A DNA stretch of 64,000 nt from Alphaproteobacteria bacterium HGW-Alphaproteobacteria-4 (GCA_002842855.1 PHEE01000006.1:1-64000), one strand, 5' to 3'. Counted from the first letter of the stretch, positions 18,733 through 28,184 are shown. Program-made: numbers and translations. Notes: generated from the letters alone by a model not told the origin.

Positions 18733-19917
18733 ATGCGCCTTTCCCTTATCGCCTTGCTCAGCCTTGGCCTTGCTACCCCCGCCTTTGCCGATTGGGATGC
18801 CACCCTTGCCGCCGCGCGCGGGCAAACGGTTTACTGGAATGCCTGGGGCGGCGACCAGCGCACCAATGATTTCATCACCTGGGTCGGCCAGCAGACCGAG
18901 GCGCTTTATGGCGTGAAGGTGCAGCAGGTAAAGCTGACCGACACCGCCGAGGCGGTTACGCGGGTGATTTCGGAAAAGGCCGCCGGGGTGACCGACAAGG
19001 GCACCGTGGACCTGATCTGGATCAACGGCCCCAACTTTCTTTCGATGAAGTCGCAGGGCCTGTTGCACGGCCCCTTCGTGGCCGATCTGCCCAATGCCCG
19101 CTACCTTGACCTTGGCCCCACCTCGCCTGCTTCGGTCGATTTCACGGTGCCGGTCGAGGGCATGGAATCGCCCTGGCGGCTGGCGAAATTCGTGTTCACC
19201 TACGACAGCGCCCGCCTGCCCGAGCCACCGCCAAGCATGGCGGCGCTGGCGGAATGGGCGGCGGCGCACCCCGGCCGCTTCACCCACCCGGCGGTCAGCA
19301 ACTTCATGGGCGCGACCTTCCTCAAGCAGGCGCTGATCGAGCTGGCGCCCGACGCAAGCGTGTTGCAGGCCCCGGTTACCGATGCCGCCTTCGAGGCCGC
19401 CACGGCGCCCTTGTGGGCGTGGTATGACGGGCTCAGGCCGAACCTCTGGCAAGGTGGCGCCACCTACCCCGAAAACCAGTCGGTGCAGCAGCAGTTGCTG
19501 AACGACGGCGCGGTGGACATATCGCTTTCGTTCGACCCGGCCAGCGCGGCGGCGGCGATCGCGCAGGGGCTGTTGCCCGAAACCGCGCGGGTGTTCACGC
19601 CCGAAATCGGCAGCATCGGCAACATCAGCTTTGTCGCAATTCCGTTCAACGCGGCCAACCGCGCAGGCGCCGAGGTGGTGGCGAACTTTCTGCTTGCCCC
19701 CGCCACGCAGGCGCATCAGCAGAACATCGATGTGCTCGGCAGCTTTTCGGTGCTTGACCCCGCCAAACTCGGGGCGGATGAAGCGGCGGTGTTTGCCGCG
19801 TTGCCCTCGTCGCCCGCCTTGCCCAGCCTTGCCGACCTTGGCCCGACCCTGCTTGAGCCGCACGCAAGCTGGATGACCCGCCTGACCGAAGCCTGGGCGG
19901 AGCGCTATACGAAATGA
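18733..19917 (+). CDS. ynjB: ABC transporter substrate-binding protein, YnjB-like
   Basis: 394 aa periplasmic solute-binding protein with a cleavable signal peptide (MRLSLIALLSLGLATPAFA). Motifs shared with YnjB: YWNAWGGD near the N-terminus, LIWINGPNFLSMK, EGMESPWRLAKFVFTYD. SD GGAGAC is 5 bp before ATG at 18733. The last 4 bp overlap the permease start. YnjBCD is a predicted importer of the thiamine/iron/spermidine superfamily; its substrate is not firmly known. Confidence 0.88.
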   Translation: MRLSLIALLSLGLATPAFADWDATLAAARGQTVYWNAWGGDQRTNDFITWVGQQTEALYGVKVQQVKLTDTAEAVTRVISEKAAGVTDKGTVDLIWINGPNFLSMKSQGLLHGPFVADLPNARYLDLGPTSPASVDFTVPVEGMESPWRLAKFVFTYDSARLPEPPPSMAALAEWAAAHPGRFTHPAVSNFMGATFLKQALIELAPDASVLQAPVTDAAFEAATAPLWAWYDGLRPNLWQGGATYPENQSVQQQLLNDGAVDISLSFDPASAAAAIAQGLLPETARVFTPEIGSIGNISFVAIPFNAANRAGAEVVANFLLAPATQAHQQNIDVLGSFSVLDPAKLGADEAAVFAALPSSPALPSLADLGPTLLEPHASWMTRLTEAWAERYTK

Positions 19918-21623
19918 AGCCCGAAGGCCGCGCGCTGCGGATGACCGTGCTGGCGCTGGTTCTGGGCGGCCTCGTCGCCCCGATCCTCGCCGGGCTGTGG
20001 GAAACCGCGCGCGCGGGCTTTGGCGTGCTGCCGGCGATCGGCGCTACCACGTTCAGCCTTGACCCGTGGCGGCAGTTGCTGGCGCTGCCCGGCTTTGCCA
20101 CCAGCCTGCGGCTGACACTCTGGACCGGCTTTGCTTCAACCGCGCTGGCGCTGGCGCTTGCCACCGGGTTCTGCGCGCTGGTGCACGGCAATATGCGGCC
20201 CGGCGCGGGTGCGCGGATGCTGGCGCCGCTGTTGGCCACGCCGCATGCGGCAATGGCCATCGGGGTGGCGTTCCTGATTGCGCCGACCGGGTGGCTGGCG
20301 CGGCTTGTCAGCCCGTGGCTGACCGGCTGGCAGGTGCCGCCCGATCTGCCCACGTTGCACGACCCCTGGGGCGGGGCGCTGATTCTTGGCCTGCTGGTTA
20401 AAGAGGTGCCGTTTCTGCTGCTGGTGATGATGGCGGCGCTGGGCCAGTTGCCGGTGACGCAGCACATGGCCGCGGGGCGCGCGCTGGGCTATGGCCGTGG
20501 CGTGGTCTGGGTCAAGGTGATCGTGCCGCAGATGTGGCCGCTGATCCGCCTGCCGGTGCTGATCGTGCTGGCCTTCGCGCTTTCCGTGGTGGATGTGGCG
20601 ATCCTGCTTGGCCCCTCGAACCCGCCGACCTTGGCGGTGGCGGTGACGCGCTGGTTCACCGCGCCCGATACGCGGATGATATTGCCTGCCTCTGCGGCGG
20701 CCAGCCTGCAAGCGGCGCTGGTGGCGGCGGCAATCGGTGCCTTCTGGCTGGCGCAGAAGGGTGCGGCGCGGCTGGGCCGCTGGTGGCTCAGGCGCGGCGG
20801 GCGCGGGGTTTCGGCCGAACCCTGGCTGATGGTGGCCAGCGGCGCCACGTTGGCGCTGATGGCGCTCGGCTTTGCGGCGCTGGTGGCGCTGGCGCTCTGG
20901 TCGCTGGCGTGGCGCTGGCCGTTTCCCGCCAGCCTGCCGGAAAGCTGGTCACTGCGGGTATGGGCCAACCCGGCGGGTGGCTGGGCGCGGGCGGCGGGCG
21001 AAACCGCGCTGATCGGGGTGGCGGCAACCGCGCTGGCGCTGGCGCTGGCGATTGCCTGGCTTGAGGGCGAAGACCGCGCCCGACGCGGCACCACGCCCTG
21101 GGCGGGGGCGCTGATCGTGCTGCCGTTGCTGGTGCCGCAGATCGGCTTTCTCTACGGGCTTAATGTGGTGTTCCTGCGTGCCGGGCTGCCGGCCGGGCAT
21201 GGCACCGTGATATGGGCGCATCTATTGTTTGTGTTTCCCTATGTGATGATCGCGCTTGCCGCGCCCTGGCGCGCGCTTGACCGCCGTCTGCTCAACACCG
21301 CCGCCGCCCTTGGCGCCTCGCCGCTGCGCCGCCTTGTGGCGGTGAAACTGCCGGTGCTGCTGGCGCCGATCCTTTCTGCCGCGGCGATCGGTTTTGGCGT
21401 GTCGGTGGCGCAGTATCTGCCGACGCTGTTCCTGGGCGCGGGCCGGATTGGAACCCTGACCACCGAGGCGGTCACGTTGGCCTCGGGGTCTGATCGCCGG
21501 GTGGTCGGGGTTTACGCGGTCCTGCAAGCCGCGCTACCCTTTGTGGCCTATGGTGTTGCGCTGCTCTTGCCCGCAATGCTGCATCGCAACCGCCTTGGCC
21601 TGACCGGAAAGCCGCGCGCATGA
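19914..21623 (+). CDS. ynjC: ABC transporter permease, YnjC-like (two fused permease domains)
   Basis: 569 aa inner-membrane protein with about 12 helices. Each half carries an EAA-type coupling loop: AAGRALGYGRGVVWVKVIVPQ in the first half (core AAGRALGYGRG) and TAAALGASPLRRLVAVKLP in the second. One polypeptide therefore supplies both permease halves, as in YnjC. Coupled by 4-bp overlaps to the binding protein upstream and the ATPase downstream. Confidence 0.9.
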   Translation: MKPEGRALRMTVLALVLGGLVAPILAGLWETARAGFGVLPAIGATTFSLDPWRQLLALPGFATSLRLTLWTGFASTALALALATGFCALVHGNMRPGAGARMLAPLLATPHAAMAIGVAFLIAPTGWLARLVSPWLTGWQVPPDLPTLHDPWGGALILGLLVKEVPFLLLVMMAALGQLPVTQHMAAGRALGYGRGVVWVKVIVPQMWPLIRLPVLIVLAFALSVVDVAILLGPSNPPTLAVAVTRWFTAPDTRMILPASAAASLQAALVAAAIGAFWLAQKGAARLGRWWLRRGGRGVSAEPWLMVASGATLALMALGFAALVALALWSLAWRWPFPASLPESWSLRVWANPAGGWARAAGETALIGVAATALALALAIAWLEGEDRARRGTTPWAGALIVLPLLVPQIGFLYGLNVVFLRAGLPAGHGTVIWAHLLFVFPYVMIALAAPWRALDRRLLNTAAALGASPLRRLVAVKLPVLLAPILSAAAIGFGVSVAQYLPTLFLGAGRIGTLTTEAVTLASGSDRRVVGVYAVLQAALPFVAYGVALLLPAMLHRNRLGLTGKPRA

Positions 21624-22255
21624 GCCTGGAATTGACCCGCGTCAGCGTGACCCCGGCGGGTGCCGCCGCACCGCTTTTTGCGCCTTTGACCCTTTCGGTG
21701 CCTGCGGGCGAGATCGTCACCGTGATGGGGCCATCGGGGGTGGGCAAATCGACCCTGCTCGATGTGATCGGCGGGCATCTGGCGCATGGCTTTACCGCCT
21801 CGGGTGCGGTCACGCTGAACGGGCGCGACATGATGCGTCTGCCCGCCGAGGCGCGCCGGATCGGCATTCTGTTCCAGGATGCGCTGATGTTTCCGCACCT
21901 TACGGTGGGCGACAACCTTGCCTTTGGTCTGGCGCAGCGGGTGCGCGGGCGCGCGGCACGGCGCGCGGCGGTTGATGCGGCACTGGCGCAGGCGGGGCTT
22001 GCCGGTTTTGCCGGGCGCGACCCGGCCACGCTTTCGGGCGGCCAGCGCGCGCGCGCCGCGCTGATGCGCGCGCTTCTGGCCGAGCCGCTTGCGCTGTTGC
22101 TCGATGAGCCGTTCTCGAAACTCGACACCGCGCTGCGCGGCGACATTCGCCATTTCGTGTTCGATCACATCCGCGCGCGCGGCATTCCGGCGCTGATGGT
22201 CACCCATGACGCGGGCGATGCCGAGGCGGCGGGCGGGCCGGTGGTGGCATTGTAG
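21620..22255 (+). CDS. ynjD: ABC transporter ATP-binding protein, YnjD-like
   Basis: 211 aa ATPase. Walker A GPSGVGKST, Q-loop LFQDALMFPHLTVGDN, signature LSGGQRAR, Walker B LALLLDEPFSKLD, H-loop MVTHDAGDAEAAGG. Powers the YnjBC-like importer; completes a three-gene operon on the plus strand. Confidence 0.92.
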   Translation: MSLELTRVSVTPAGAAAPLFAPLTLSVPAGEIVTVMGPSGVGKSTLLDVIGGHLAHGFTASGAVTLNGRDMMRLPAEARRIGILFQDALMFPHLTVGDNLAFGLAQRVRGRAARRAAVDAALAQAGLAGFAGRDPATLSGGQRARAALMRALLAEPLALLLDEPFSKLDTALRGDIRHFVFDHIRARGIPALMVTHDAGDAEAAGGPVVAL

Positions 22256-22331
22256 CCGGCGCCAGACCAAACCCCTTTCACGCCGCCTGCCTTTCGGGCA
22301 CAACCGGGCAAAGATGCGAAAGGACCACCCC

Positions 22332-23084
22332 ATGCCCCATACCCGTGCGCCGCGCCTGTGTGTGCTGATCGATGCCGACAACGTGCCCGCCTCTTACGCC
22401 GAGGCGATTTTTGAAGAGGTGGCCAGCCTTGGCGAGGCCTCGGTGCGGCGCATCTATGGCGATTGGTCGGCGCTGCGCCTTGGCGCCTGGGCAAAGAAGG
22501 TGGCGGCGCTCGGGCTGGTGGCCGATCAGCAGTTTTCCAACACCAAGGGCAAGAACGCCTCGGATATCGGGCTGGTGATCTCGGCGATGGATTTCCTGCA
22601 TTCGGGCCTGTTCGACGGTTTCGTGCTGGTATCTTCCGACAGCGATTTCACCCGCCTTGCGGCGCGCATTCGTGAACAGGGGCTTGATGTCTACGGGATC
22701 GGCGAGAAAAAGACCCCCGAGGCTTTCCGTATGGCCTGCAAGCGCTTCATCTATGTCGAGAATCTGGGCGGCGCCGAAGACCCCGCGCCGCGCCCGGTGC
22801 CCCGCGCGGGCAACGCCGAGCCGCAGCCCGCGCCCGAGCCGCGCGGCGCTAAAGAGGCCCCCGCAAAGGCGATTCCGCTGATCATTCAGGCGATGCGGGC
22901 GATCGACCCCGAGGGCGAGTGGTATTCGCTGGGGCAGATCGGGCAGTATATAACCCAGGGTGCCCCCGATTTCGATACCCGCACCTATGGCAGCGCCAAG
23001 CTGAGCGACCTTGTGCGCAAGATCAGCCGGTTCGAGGTGAAATCGGGTCCGGGCGGGCAGCTGCTGGCGCGCGACGTGGCCTGA
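22332..23084 (+). CDS. NYN-domain (LabA/DUF88) protein with C-terminal OST-HTH/LOTUS domain
   Basis: 250 aa. The NYN (PIN-like) nuclease domain occupies ~10-150: LCVLIDADNVPASY, IYGDWS, ASDIGLVISAMD, and GFVLVSSDSDFTRLA supply the acidic metal-binding residues. A Pro/Ala-rich linker leads to an OST-HTH/LOTUS domain (~180-250: AIPLIIQAMRAIDPEGEWYSLGQIGQYI, cores cited). Such proteins are predicted RNases/RNA-binding proteins. Start at 22332 has AAAGGA upstream; the longer frame to 22206 overlaps ynjD. Convergent with the TetR gene, 7 bp apart. Confidence 0.88.
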   Translation: MPHTRAPRLCVLIDADNVPASYAEAIFEEVASLGEASVRRIYGDWSALRLGAWAKKVAALGLVADQQFSNTKGKNASDIGLVISAMDFLHSGLFDGFVLVSSDSDFTRLAARIREQGLDVYGIGEKKTPEAFRMACKRFIYVENLGGAEDPAPRPVPRAGNAEPQPAPEPRGAKEAPAKAIPLIIQAMRAIDPEGEWYSLGQIGQYITQGAPDFDTRTYGSAKLSDLVRKISRFEVKSGPGGQLLARDVA

Positions 23085-23091
23085 GGCCTGA

Positions 23092-23751
23092 TCAGGCGCG
23101 GCTGGTGCCGTAGCGGGCCAGAAAGGTTTCCACGGCGCCGGTGATCGTTCGGTCGATCTCGGCCCCGGTCGGCGTCGGGGTGATGCCGAAAATCAGTTTT
23201 GCGTGGATATTCGCGCGGCACAGCTCGGCGAACTGGTCGGCCGCGAGGTCGAAATCGGTAATGGCAAGCTCGCCCCGCGCCGCCGCAAGGCGCAGGTAGG
23301 CCCCGAGTTTCTCGCGCGCAAGCATCGGCCCAGATTGGTAGAATTCGGCGCCAAGCGCAGGGAAGCGGTCGGCCTCGGCCACACAGATGCGAAAGATGCG
23401 CTGACCGAAATCAGAAATCATGAAGGCCACGATATGTTCAGCGGCGGCGCGCAGCACCACGGCGGCTGGCGCGCCGGGGTCGATCAGGTGCAGCGCCGCC
23501 TCGGCCTGGCGTCGGCATTCGCTGCGCGCCACCTCCATGAACAACAGCCGCTTGTCGGGAAAGTAGCTGTAGAGCGTGGCCTTCGACACCCGCGCCTCGC
23601 GCGCGATGTCATCGACACTGGCGCCCTCAAAGCCATCGCGCAGAAAAACGCTGCGCGCGCCTAGCAGCACCTGATCGAACTTGCGCCCGCGCCGGATTTT
23701 TGCCGTTTCCACGCCGCCCCTTTTGGTTTGCACCTTTTGCTTTGGGCGCAA
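23092..23751 (-). CDS. TetR/AcrR family transcriptional regulator
   Basis: 219 aa. N-terminal HTH with GARSVFLRDGFEGASVDDIAREARVSKATLYSYFPDKRLLF (cores DGFEGASVDDIA and VSKATLYSYFPDK), then an all-helical ligand-binding domain close to the TetR_C_7/AefR type. The target is unknown; the closest divergent gene is the RTX protein at 23914, so the shared 23752-23913 region could be its operator region. Start could also be the internal VETAKIRRG region. Confidence 0.9.
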   Translation of the reverse strand: MRPKQKVQTKRGGVETAKIRRGRKFDQVLLGARSVFLRDGFEGASVDDIAREARVSKATLYSYFPDKRLLFMEVARSECRRQAEAALHLIDPGAPAAVVLRAAAEHIVAFMISDFGQRIFRICVAEADRFPALGAEFYQSGPMLAREKLGAYLRLAAARGELAITDFDLAADQFAELCRANIHAKLIFGITPTPTGAEIDRTITGAVETFLARYGTSRA

Positions 23752-23913
23752 TGTAAACGCCCCGGTTCAGAAAGCGCAAGCGCCACTGCCGGTAACGTGA
23801 TCGTTTGCATTGTCGGCTTTCGCCGCGCTGGCGCCACAATTTCACAAGGCGGTGTTAACGCGCGGCGACGAGGCTTTCCCTCGCACGGGGGTGCATTGGG
23901 GGAAGGGGAAGCA

Positions 23914-26205
23914 ATGGCGGTTCTACGCCATGTGTCCACGTTGACGGGCAGCAACACGAGTTTCGTGACCAATCTGACCGATCTCGATGTGGTCTGGGTC
24001 AACGGGCAGCCACGGCTTTATGCCGCAACGCGGCTGGGCGGCGGCGTTTCGGTTTACGATCTGTCGGCCAGCTCGGGTGCTGCCGGTCTGTTGCAGCAAA
24101 AGGCGTATGCCGGCGGCCTGAGCGCGCTTGATGCGCCCGACATGTTGCAGCTTGCAAGCGGGACGAACGGCTACCTTTTGCCGCTGGGGCTGCGGAACGG
24201 CGCCACCACCAGCTACCAGATCGGCAGCACCGGCACGCTTGGTGCGGCCAGCAACCTTGGCGGCAGCGGCGGCATGGCAAGCGATCTGACCTCGGCGGTC
24301 AGCGCCAGCGTCGGCGGCCAGGTCTATATCTACGGCGCAAGGTACGGGCGCAGCGAGCCGGTGGTATATGCGCTTGGCGCCACCGGCTCCATCACGCAGG
24401 TGTCGGTCGCCTCGCCAACGCTCGGCGCCGCGATCGACATGATGGCGGTGGTTGAGGTTGGCGGCCAGGGCCTGCTTCTGGCGGTTTCGGCCACGGCGAA
24501 CACGATTGCGAGCTATCTGATCGCGGCCGACGGCCTTGCGCAGCACGCAACCACGATCAGCGCGGACAGCGGTATCGGTTTTTCGCAACCAACAGTGCTG
24601 ACCACGGTCACCGCCTATGGCGCCACCTTTGTCATTGTCGGTGCCGCCGAAAGCGGTTCGCTGACGGTTTTCCGGCTTCAGGCCGACGGCGCGATGGTTG
24701 CGGTAGACCACATCACCGACACCCTGTTCAGCCGCTTTGCCGGGGTCAGCGCGGTTGAGGTGGTGGTGGCGGGCGAGAGGGTCTTCGTGCTCGCGGGCGG
24801 CGCCGATGATGGCATCAGCGTGTTCACCCTGTTGCCGGACGGGCGGCTTTTGCACCTGTCGAGCATCGCCGACGCAGCCGGGTTGACATTGGCCGATATT
24901 ACCGCGCTGGCCGCCGTTATGGCGGGCGGGCGGATACAGGTATTCGCGGCGGGTGAAAACGCCGCAGGCATTACCCAGTTCGACCTCGATACCGGTACGC
25001 TTGGGGTCACCAGCATCGGCGGTGCGGGCGCGCAGAACGGAACCAGCAACAATGACCTGCTGGTGGCCGGAGCGCTGACCACCTCGATGAACGCCGGCGC
25101 GGGCGATGATATTCTGGTGACTGCCGCAGGCGATATTTCGCTTTGGGGTCGGGCCGGGCGCGACCGCTTCGTGATCTCGGATGGTGCGCGCAACGTGACG
25201 ATCATGGATTACCAGTCTGGCACCGACATTCTCGACCTTACCGGCCTGCCGTTTCTGCGCACCATGGCGCAGGTCACGATCACCCCGATCACGGGCGGCG
25301 CGCTGCTGCAATATGGCGGGGCCAACATTACCGTGCTTGCCGCGAACGGCAACACGCTGATGCCAGCACAATTCACCGGGGTCGGCAGTATCGAGATCAC
25401 CCGCTATCCGCCCGGATACGACTACGCCGAGACCGCCTCCGAGATCGTCGGCACCAGCGATGCCGATACGCTTGTCGGCACCGATGCCGACGATCTGGTG
25501 CAGGGGTTGGGCGGGGCAGACCGGATCGATGGCGGCGCGGGCAATGATACGCTCGATGGCGGCGAGGGTGCCGACCTGATTCTGGGCGGCGCGGGCGATG
25601 ATGTGGTCATCGGCGGCGCCGGGCCCGATCTGCTCAATGGCGGTGCGGGCAATGATACGCTGTCAGGCGGTGCGGGCAGTGATGTGCTGTTCGGCGGCAC
25701 CGGCAACGACGTGCTGCAAGGTGGCGACGATGCCGACCGGCTGGTGGGCGGCGAAGGTGACGACACGCTTATGGGCGAGGCGGGCAATGACACGCTCGAT
25801 GGCGGTGCGGGCGCCGATCTGCTTGTCGGTGGCGACGGGATGGATCTGCTTGCGGGCGGCGCGGGCAACGACACCCTGCGCGGTGGCGCGGGATTTGACC
25901 TGCTTACCGGCGGCCCCGGCGCCGACTGTTTCGTGTTCGCCGCGGGTGATAGCGGGGTGGCGGGTGCCGTGCCTGACCTGATCGCCGATTTCACGCCCGG
26001 CGAAGACCGGATTGACCTTGGCGGACTTGGGCTTTCCGCCTTTATCGGGGCGGCGGGGTTTGGCGGCATTGCCGGGCAACTGCGCTACGAGGTCGCCGCC
26101 GGGGTGGGGGTCTTGTCGGCGGACATCAACGGCGACGCGCTCGCCGATCTGGTGATCCACCTCGAAGGCGCCCCGGCAGTCGGTGGCGGCGATTTTCTGT
26201 TCTGA
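23914..26205 (+). CDS. RTX-type Ca2+-binding secreted protein with beta-propeller-like N-terminus
   Basis: 763 aa. Start ATG at 23914 follows GGGGAAGGGGAAGC; the longer frame crosses the upstream region without coding character. No Sec signal. Residues ~10-430 are repeated beta-rich units (VYALGATGSITQVSVASP, VFRLQADGAM, VFTLLPDGRLLHLS) resembling propeller blades. About 530-690 holds consecutive nonapeptides GGAGNDTLD, GGAGDDVVI and similar that bind Ca2+. The end (DCFVFAAGDSG ... DLIADFTPGEDRIDLG) is a serralysin-like C-terminal secretion region for a type I exporter, which is not encoded nearby. Function unknown; likely cell-surface or matrix. Confidence 0.88.
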   Translation: MAVLRHVSTLTGSNTSFVTNLTDLDVVWVNGQPRLYAATRLGGGVSVYDLSASSGAAGLLQQKAYAGGLSALDAPDMLQLASGTNGYLLPLGLRNGATTSYQIGSTGTLGAASNLGGSGGMASDLTSAVSASVGGQVYIYGARYGRSEPVVYALGATGSITQVSVASPTLGAAIDMMAVVEVGGQGLLLAVSATANTIASYLIAADGLAQHATTISADSGIGFSQPTVLTTVTAYGATFVIVGAAESGSLTVFRLQADGAMVAVDHITDTLFSRFAGVSAVEVVVAGERVFVLAGGADDGISVFTLLPDGRLLHLSSIADAAGLTLADITALAAVMAGGRIQVFAAGENAAGITQFDLDTGTLGVTSIGGAGAQNGTSNNDLLVAGALTTSMNAGAGDDILVTAAGDISLWGRAGRDRFVISDGARNVTIMDYQSGTDILDLTGLPFLRTMAQVTITPITGGALLQYGGANITVLAANGNTLMPAQFTGVGSIEITRYPPGYDYAETASEIVGTSDADTLVGTDADDLVQGLGGADRIDGGAGNDTLDGGEGADLILGGAGDDVVIGGAGPDLLNGGAGNDTLSGGAGSDVLFGGTGNDVLQGGDDADRLVGGEGDDTLMGEAGNDTLDGGAGADLLVGGDGMDLLAGGAGNDTLRGGAGFDLLTGGPGADCFVFAAGDSGVAGAVPDLIADFTPGEDRIDLGGLGLSAFIGAAGFGGIAGQLRYEVAAGVGVLSADINGDALADLVIHLEGAPAVGGGDFLF

Positions 26206-26331
26206 ACCGCTGCGGCAATTCTGCACGGTTGCATTGTGGCCGGCTTTGGATGATCCTGAGGCCAGGCTGCCCAAGGCGCCGAAGCCAATCTGATACAGCG
26301 CCTGCGGCAGCCCTCCTGGGGAGGAGCAGCC

Positions 26332-26640
26332 ATGACCAGCGTTGAAATTCTGCGCGAGCAGTCGGCCACGCGCGGCCGCTATCTGATCCGCCTGAACGGG
26401 CAGATGACCGAGGCGGAACTGACTTGGGCGCAGTTGGGCGAAGGCACCATCGCCGCCGACCATACCGGCGTGCCAGATATTTTCCGGGGCCGGGGCTTTG
26501 GCCTGCTGTTGGTCGAATATCTGGTGGCGGACGTGCGTGCACGCGGGTTGCGGGTGGTGCCGATCTGCCCCTTTGTGCGCTCACAATACCAGCGCCACCC
26601 GGAATGGGCCGACGTGTTTGGCGATACGGTGGGCAGTTAA
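26332..26640 (+). CDS. Small GNAT-family N-acetyltransferase (YidJ/YjdJ-like)
   Basis: 102 aa. Compact GNAT fold: YLIRLNGQMTEAELTW, DHTGVPDIFRGRGFGLLLVEYLVADVRARGLRVVPICPFV (acetyl-CoA loop RGRGFG; CPFV end strand), YQRHPEW. This short form is widespread; substrates unknown. GGAGGAG site lies 6-8 bp upstream. A stand-alone gene between the RTX protein and a flavin reductase. Confidence 0.85.
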   Translation: MTSVEILREQSATRGRYLIRLNGQMTEAELTWAQLGEGTIAADHTGVPDIFRGRGFGLLLVEYLVADVRARGLRVVPICPFVRSQYQRHPEWADVFGDTVGS

Positions 26641-26709
26641 CCCACACATCCCCTTGCCAGCGGCGGCGCGGGCCCTAGGTTGCGTCATGCAAGAAGAACG
26701 GACCGCCGC

Positions 26710-27267
26710 ATGCCAATGACCCGCCAGCCGGAACCCGCGACCCTGTCCGAAGGTGTCGCCCCCGACCCCGCCAACCCGCGCCCCTACCGCGATGCACTGG
26801 GGCGTTACGCCACCGGCGTTGCGGTGGTGACCGCGCGCGAGGCGGGCGGCGGCGGGCCGCTGGGTATCACCGTCAACAGCTTTGCCTCGGTGTCGCTCGA
26901 CCCGCCGCTGGTGCTGTGGTCGGCAGCGCGGGCATCACTGCGGCATGCGCATTTTTCGGTGGCGGGGGCTTTCGCCATTCACGTTCTGGCCGCCGATCAG
27001 GCCGAGCTTGCCACCCGCTTCAGCCGCAACGGCGCCGATTTCGCGGGCATCCCCTTTACGCTCAGCGATCTTGGCGTGCCGCTTCTTGGCAATACGCTGG
27101 CACGGTTCGAATGCGTGGCCGAAACCCGGCACGAGGGCGGCGACCACACCATCATCCTTGGTCGCGTAATTCGCTTCGCATCAGGCCCGCTGGCCGCTCC
27201 TCTGGTGTTTGCGCAAGGCGGTTACGGCCAGCTTCACCCACTTGACCCCGCAAGCGGAACCCGCTGA
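26710..27267 (+). CDS. Flavin reductase family protein (FMN-binding split barrel)
   Basis: 185 aa. Flavin-reductase-like domain: RDALGRYATGVAVVTA, GITVNSFASVSLDPPLVLWS (core GITVNSFASVSLDPP), HFSVAGAFAIHVLAADQ, GDHTIILGRV. Probably supplies reduced FMN/FAD to a monooxygenase, or is itself a small oxidoreductase; no partner is adjacent. Start at 26710 or 26716 (MPM); no strong SD. Confidence 0.85.
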   Translation: MPMTRQPEPATLSEGVAPDPANPRPYRDALGRYATGVAVVTAREAGGGGPLGITVNSFASVSLDPPLVLWSAARASLRHAHFSVAGAFAIHVLAADQAELATRFSRNGADFAGIPFTLSDLGVPLLGNTLARFECVAETRHEGGDHTIILGRVIRFASGPLAAPLVFAQGGYGQLHPLDPASGTR

Positions 27268-27289
27268 AAAGTAGCCCCATTTTTAACAT

Positions 27290-27304
27290 TTAAGGTAGTG
27301 TTAA
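27290..27304. promoter_or_regulatory. CtrA-type binding site upstream of motB
   Basis: TTAAGGTAGTGTTAA, an exact TTAA-N7-TTAA full site, 46 bp before the motB start. CtrA controls flagellar genes in many Rhodobacterales. Sequence match only. Confidence 0.65.
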
Positions 27305-27350
27305 TGCCGCCCTGCTAAGGCTGGTGGTGGGTGAATGAACGGGTGATGGG

Positions 27351-28184
27351 ATGGCAGCGCGCAACAATGCGGCGCCAGTCATTATCAAACGCAAGAAGGT
27401 TATCGCAGGCGGCGGGCACCACGGCGGGGCGTGGAAGGTTGCCTATGCCGATTTTGTCACGGCGATGATGGCTTTCTTCATGTTGATGTGGCTGCTGAAC
27501 GCAACGACCGAAAAACAACGCAAGGGCATTGCCGACTATTTCAGCCCGACAATTCCGATCAACCGGGTTTCGGGCGGCGGTGACGGCGCCTTTGGTGGCG
27601 AATCGGTGTTCTCTGAAGTGCAGTTGGCGCAAGTCGGCACCGGTGCCAGCGCGCAACGCCCAACGACCGAGCGACAGGCCTCGGGCCAGGCATTGGCAGC
27701 CGAGACAGCGACCCTCGCCGAGGTGCAAAAGACCATCGACGAGGCGTTGATGGGCATTGGCGGCGAATCGATGCTGGCCGATGATGCCTCGCGCCACATC
27801 GTTACGCGCGTTACCGATGAGGGGCTGATCGTCGAGTTCTTCGACCTTGAGGGTGAGCCGCTTTTTGCCCCCGACACTGCCGAGCCCAGGCCGGTGACCC
27901 GCGCCATTTCAGGCATGCTCGCGCGGGTGTTCGCGCTGGTCGGCAACGAAGTGGCGATCAGCGGGCATGTGCGATCCTACCCCGAAATGCTGCGCGTAAA
28001 CCCGGAATGGGCGCTTTCGACCGAACGCGCGCAGGTCTTCCGGGGGCTGATCGAAGCCGAAGGCCTCGATCGAGCTCGGGTGCAACGGGTGGCGGGCTTT
28101 GCCGACCGCAAGCTTGCCGTGCGCAACCCATCCGCCGTGCGCAACAACCGGCTTGAGGTGATCTTGCTGCGCGACGGGCGCTGA
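27351..28184 (+). CDS. motB: Flagellar motor stator protein MotB
   Basis: 277 aa. Single N-terminal membrane helix AYADFVTAMMAFFMLMWLL with the proton-carrying Asp at residue 34, then a plug/linker and an OmpA-like peptidoglycan-binding domain (GHVRSYPEMLRVNPEWALSTERAQVFRGLIE, cores GHVRSYP and LSTERAQVFR; NNRLEVILL at the end). Anchors the MotA/B stator to the cell wall. motA is not in the window. First of motB-flgE-flgK-flgL-flgI; the CtrA box lies just upstream. Confidence 0.93.
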   Translation: MAARNNAAPVIIKRKKVIAGGGHHGGAWKVAYADFVTAMMAFFMLMWLLNATTEKQRKGIADYFSPTIPINRVSGGGDGAFGGESVFSEVQLAQVGTGASAQRPTTERQASGQALAAETATLAEVQKTIDEALMGIGGESMLADDASRHIVTRVTDEGLIVEFFDLEGEPLFAPDTAEPRPVTRAISGMLARVFALVGNEVAISGHVRSYPEMLRVNPEWALSTERAQVFRGLIEAEGLDRARVQRVAGFADRKLAVRNPSAVRNNRLEVILLRDGR

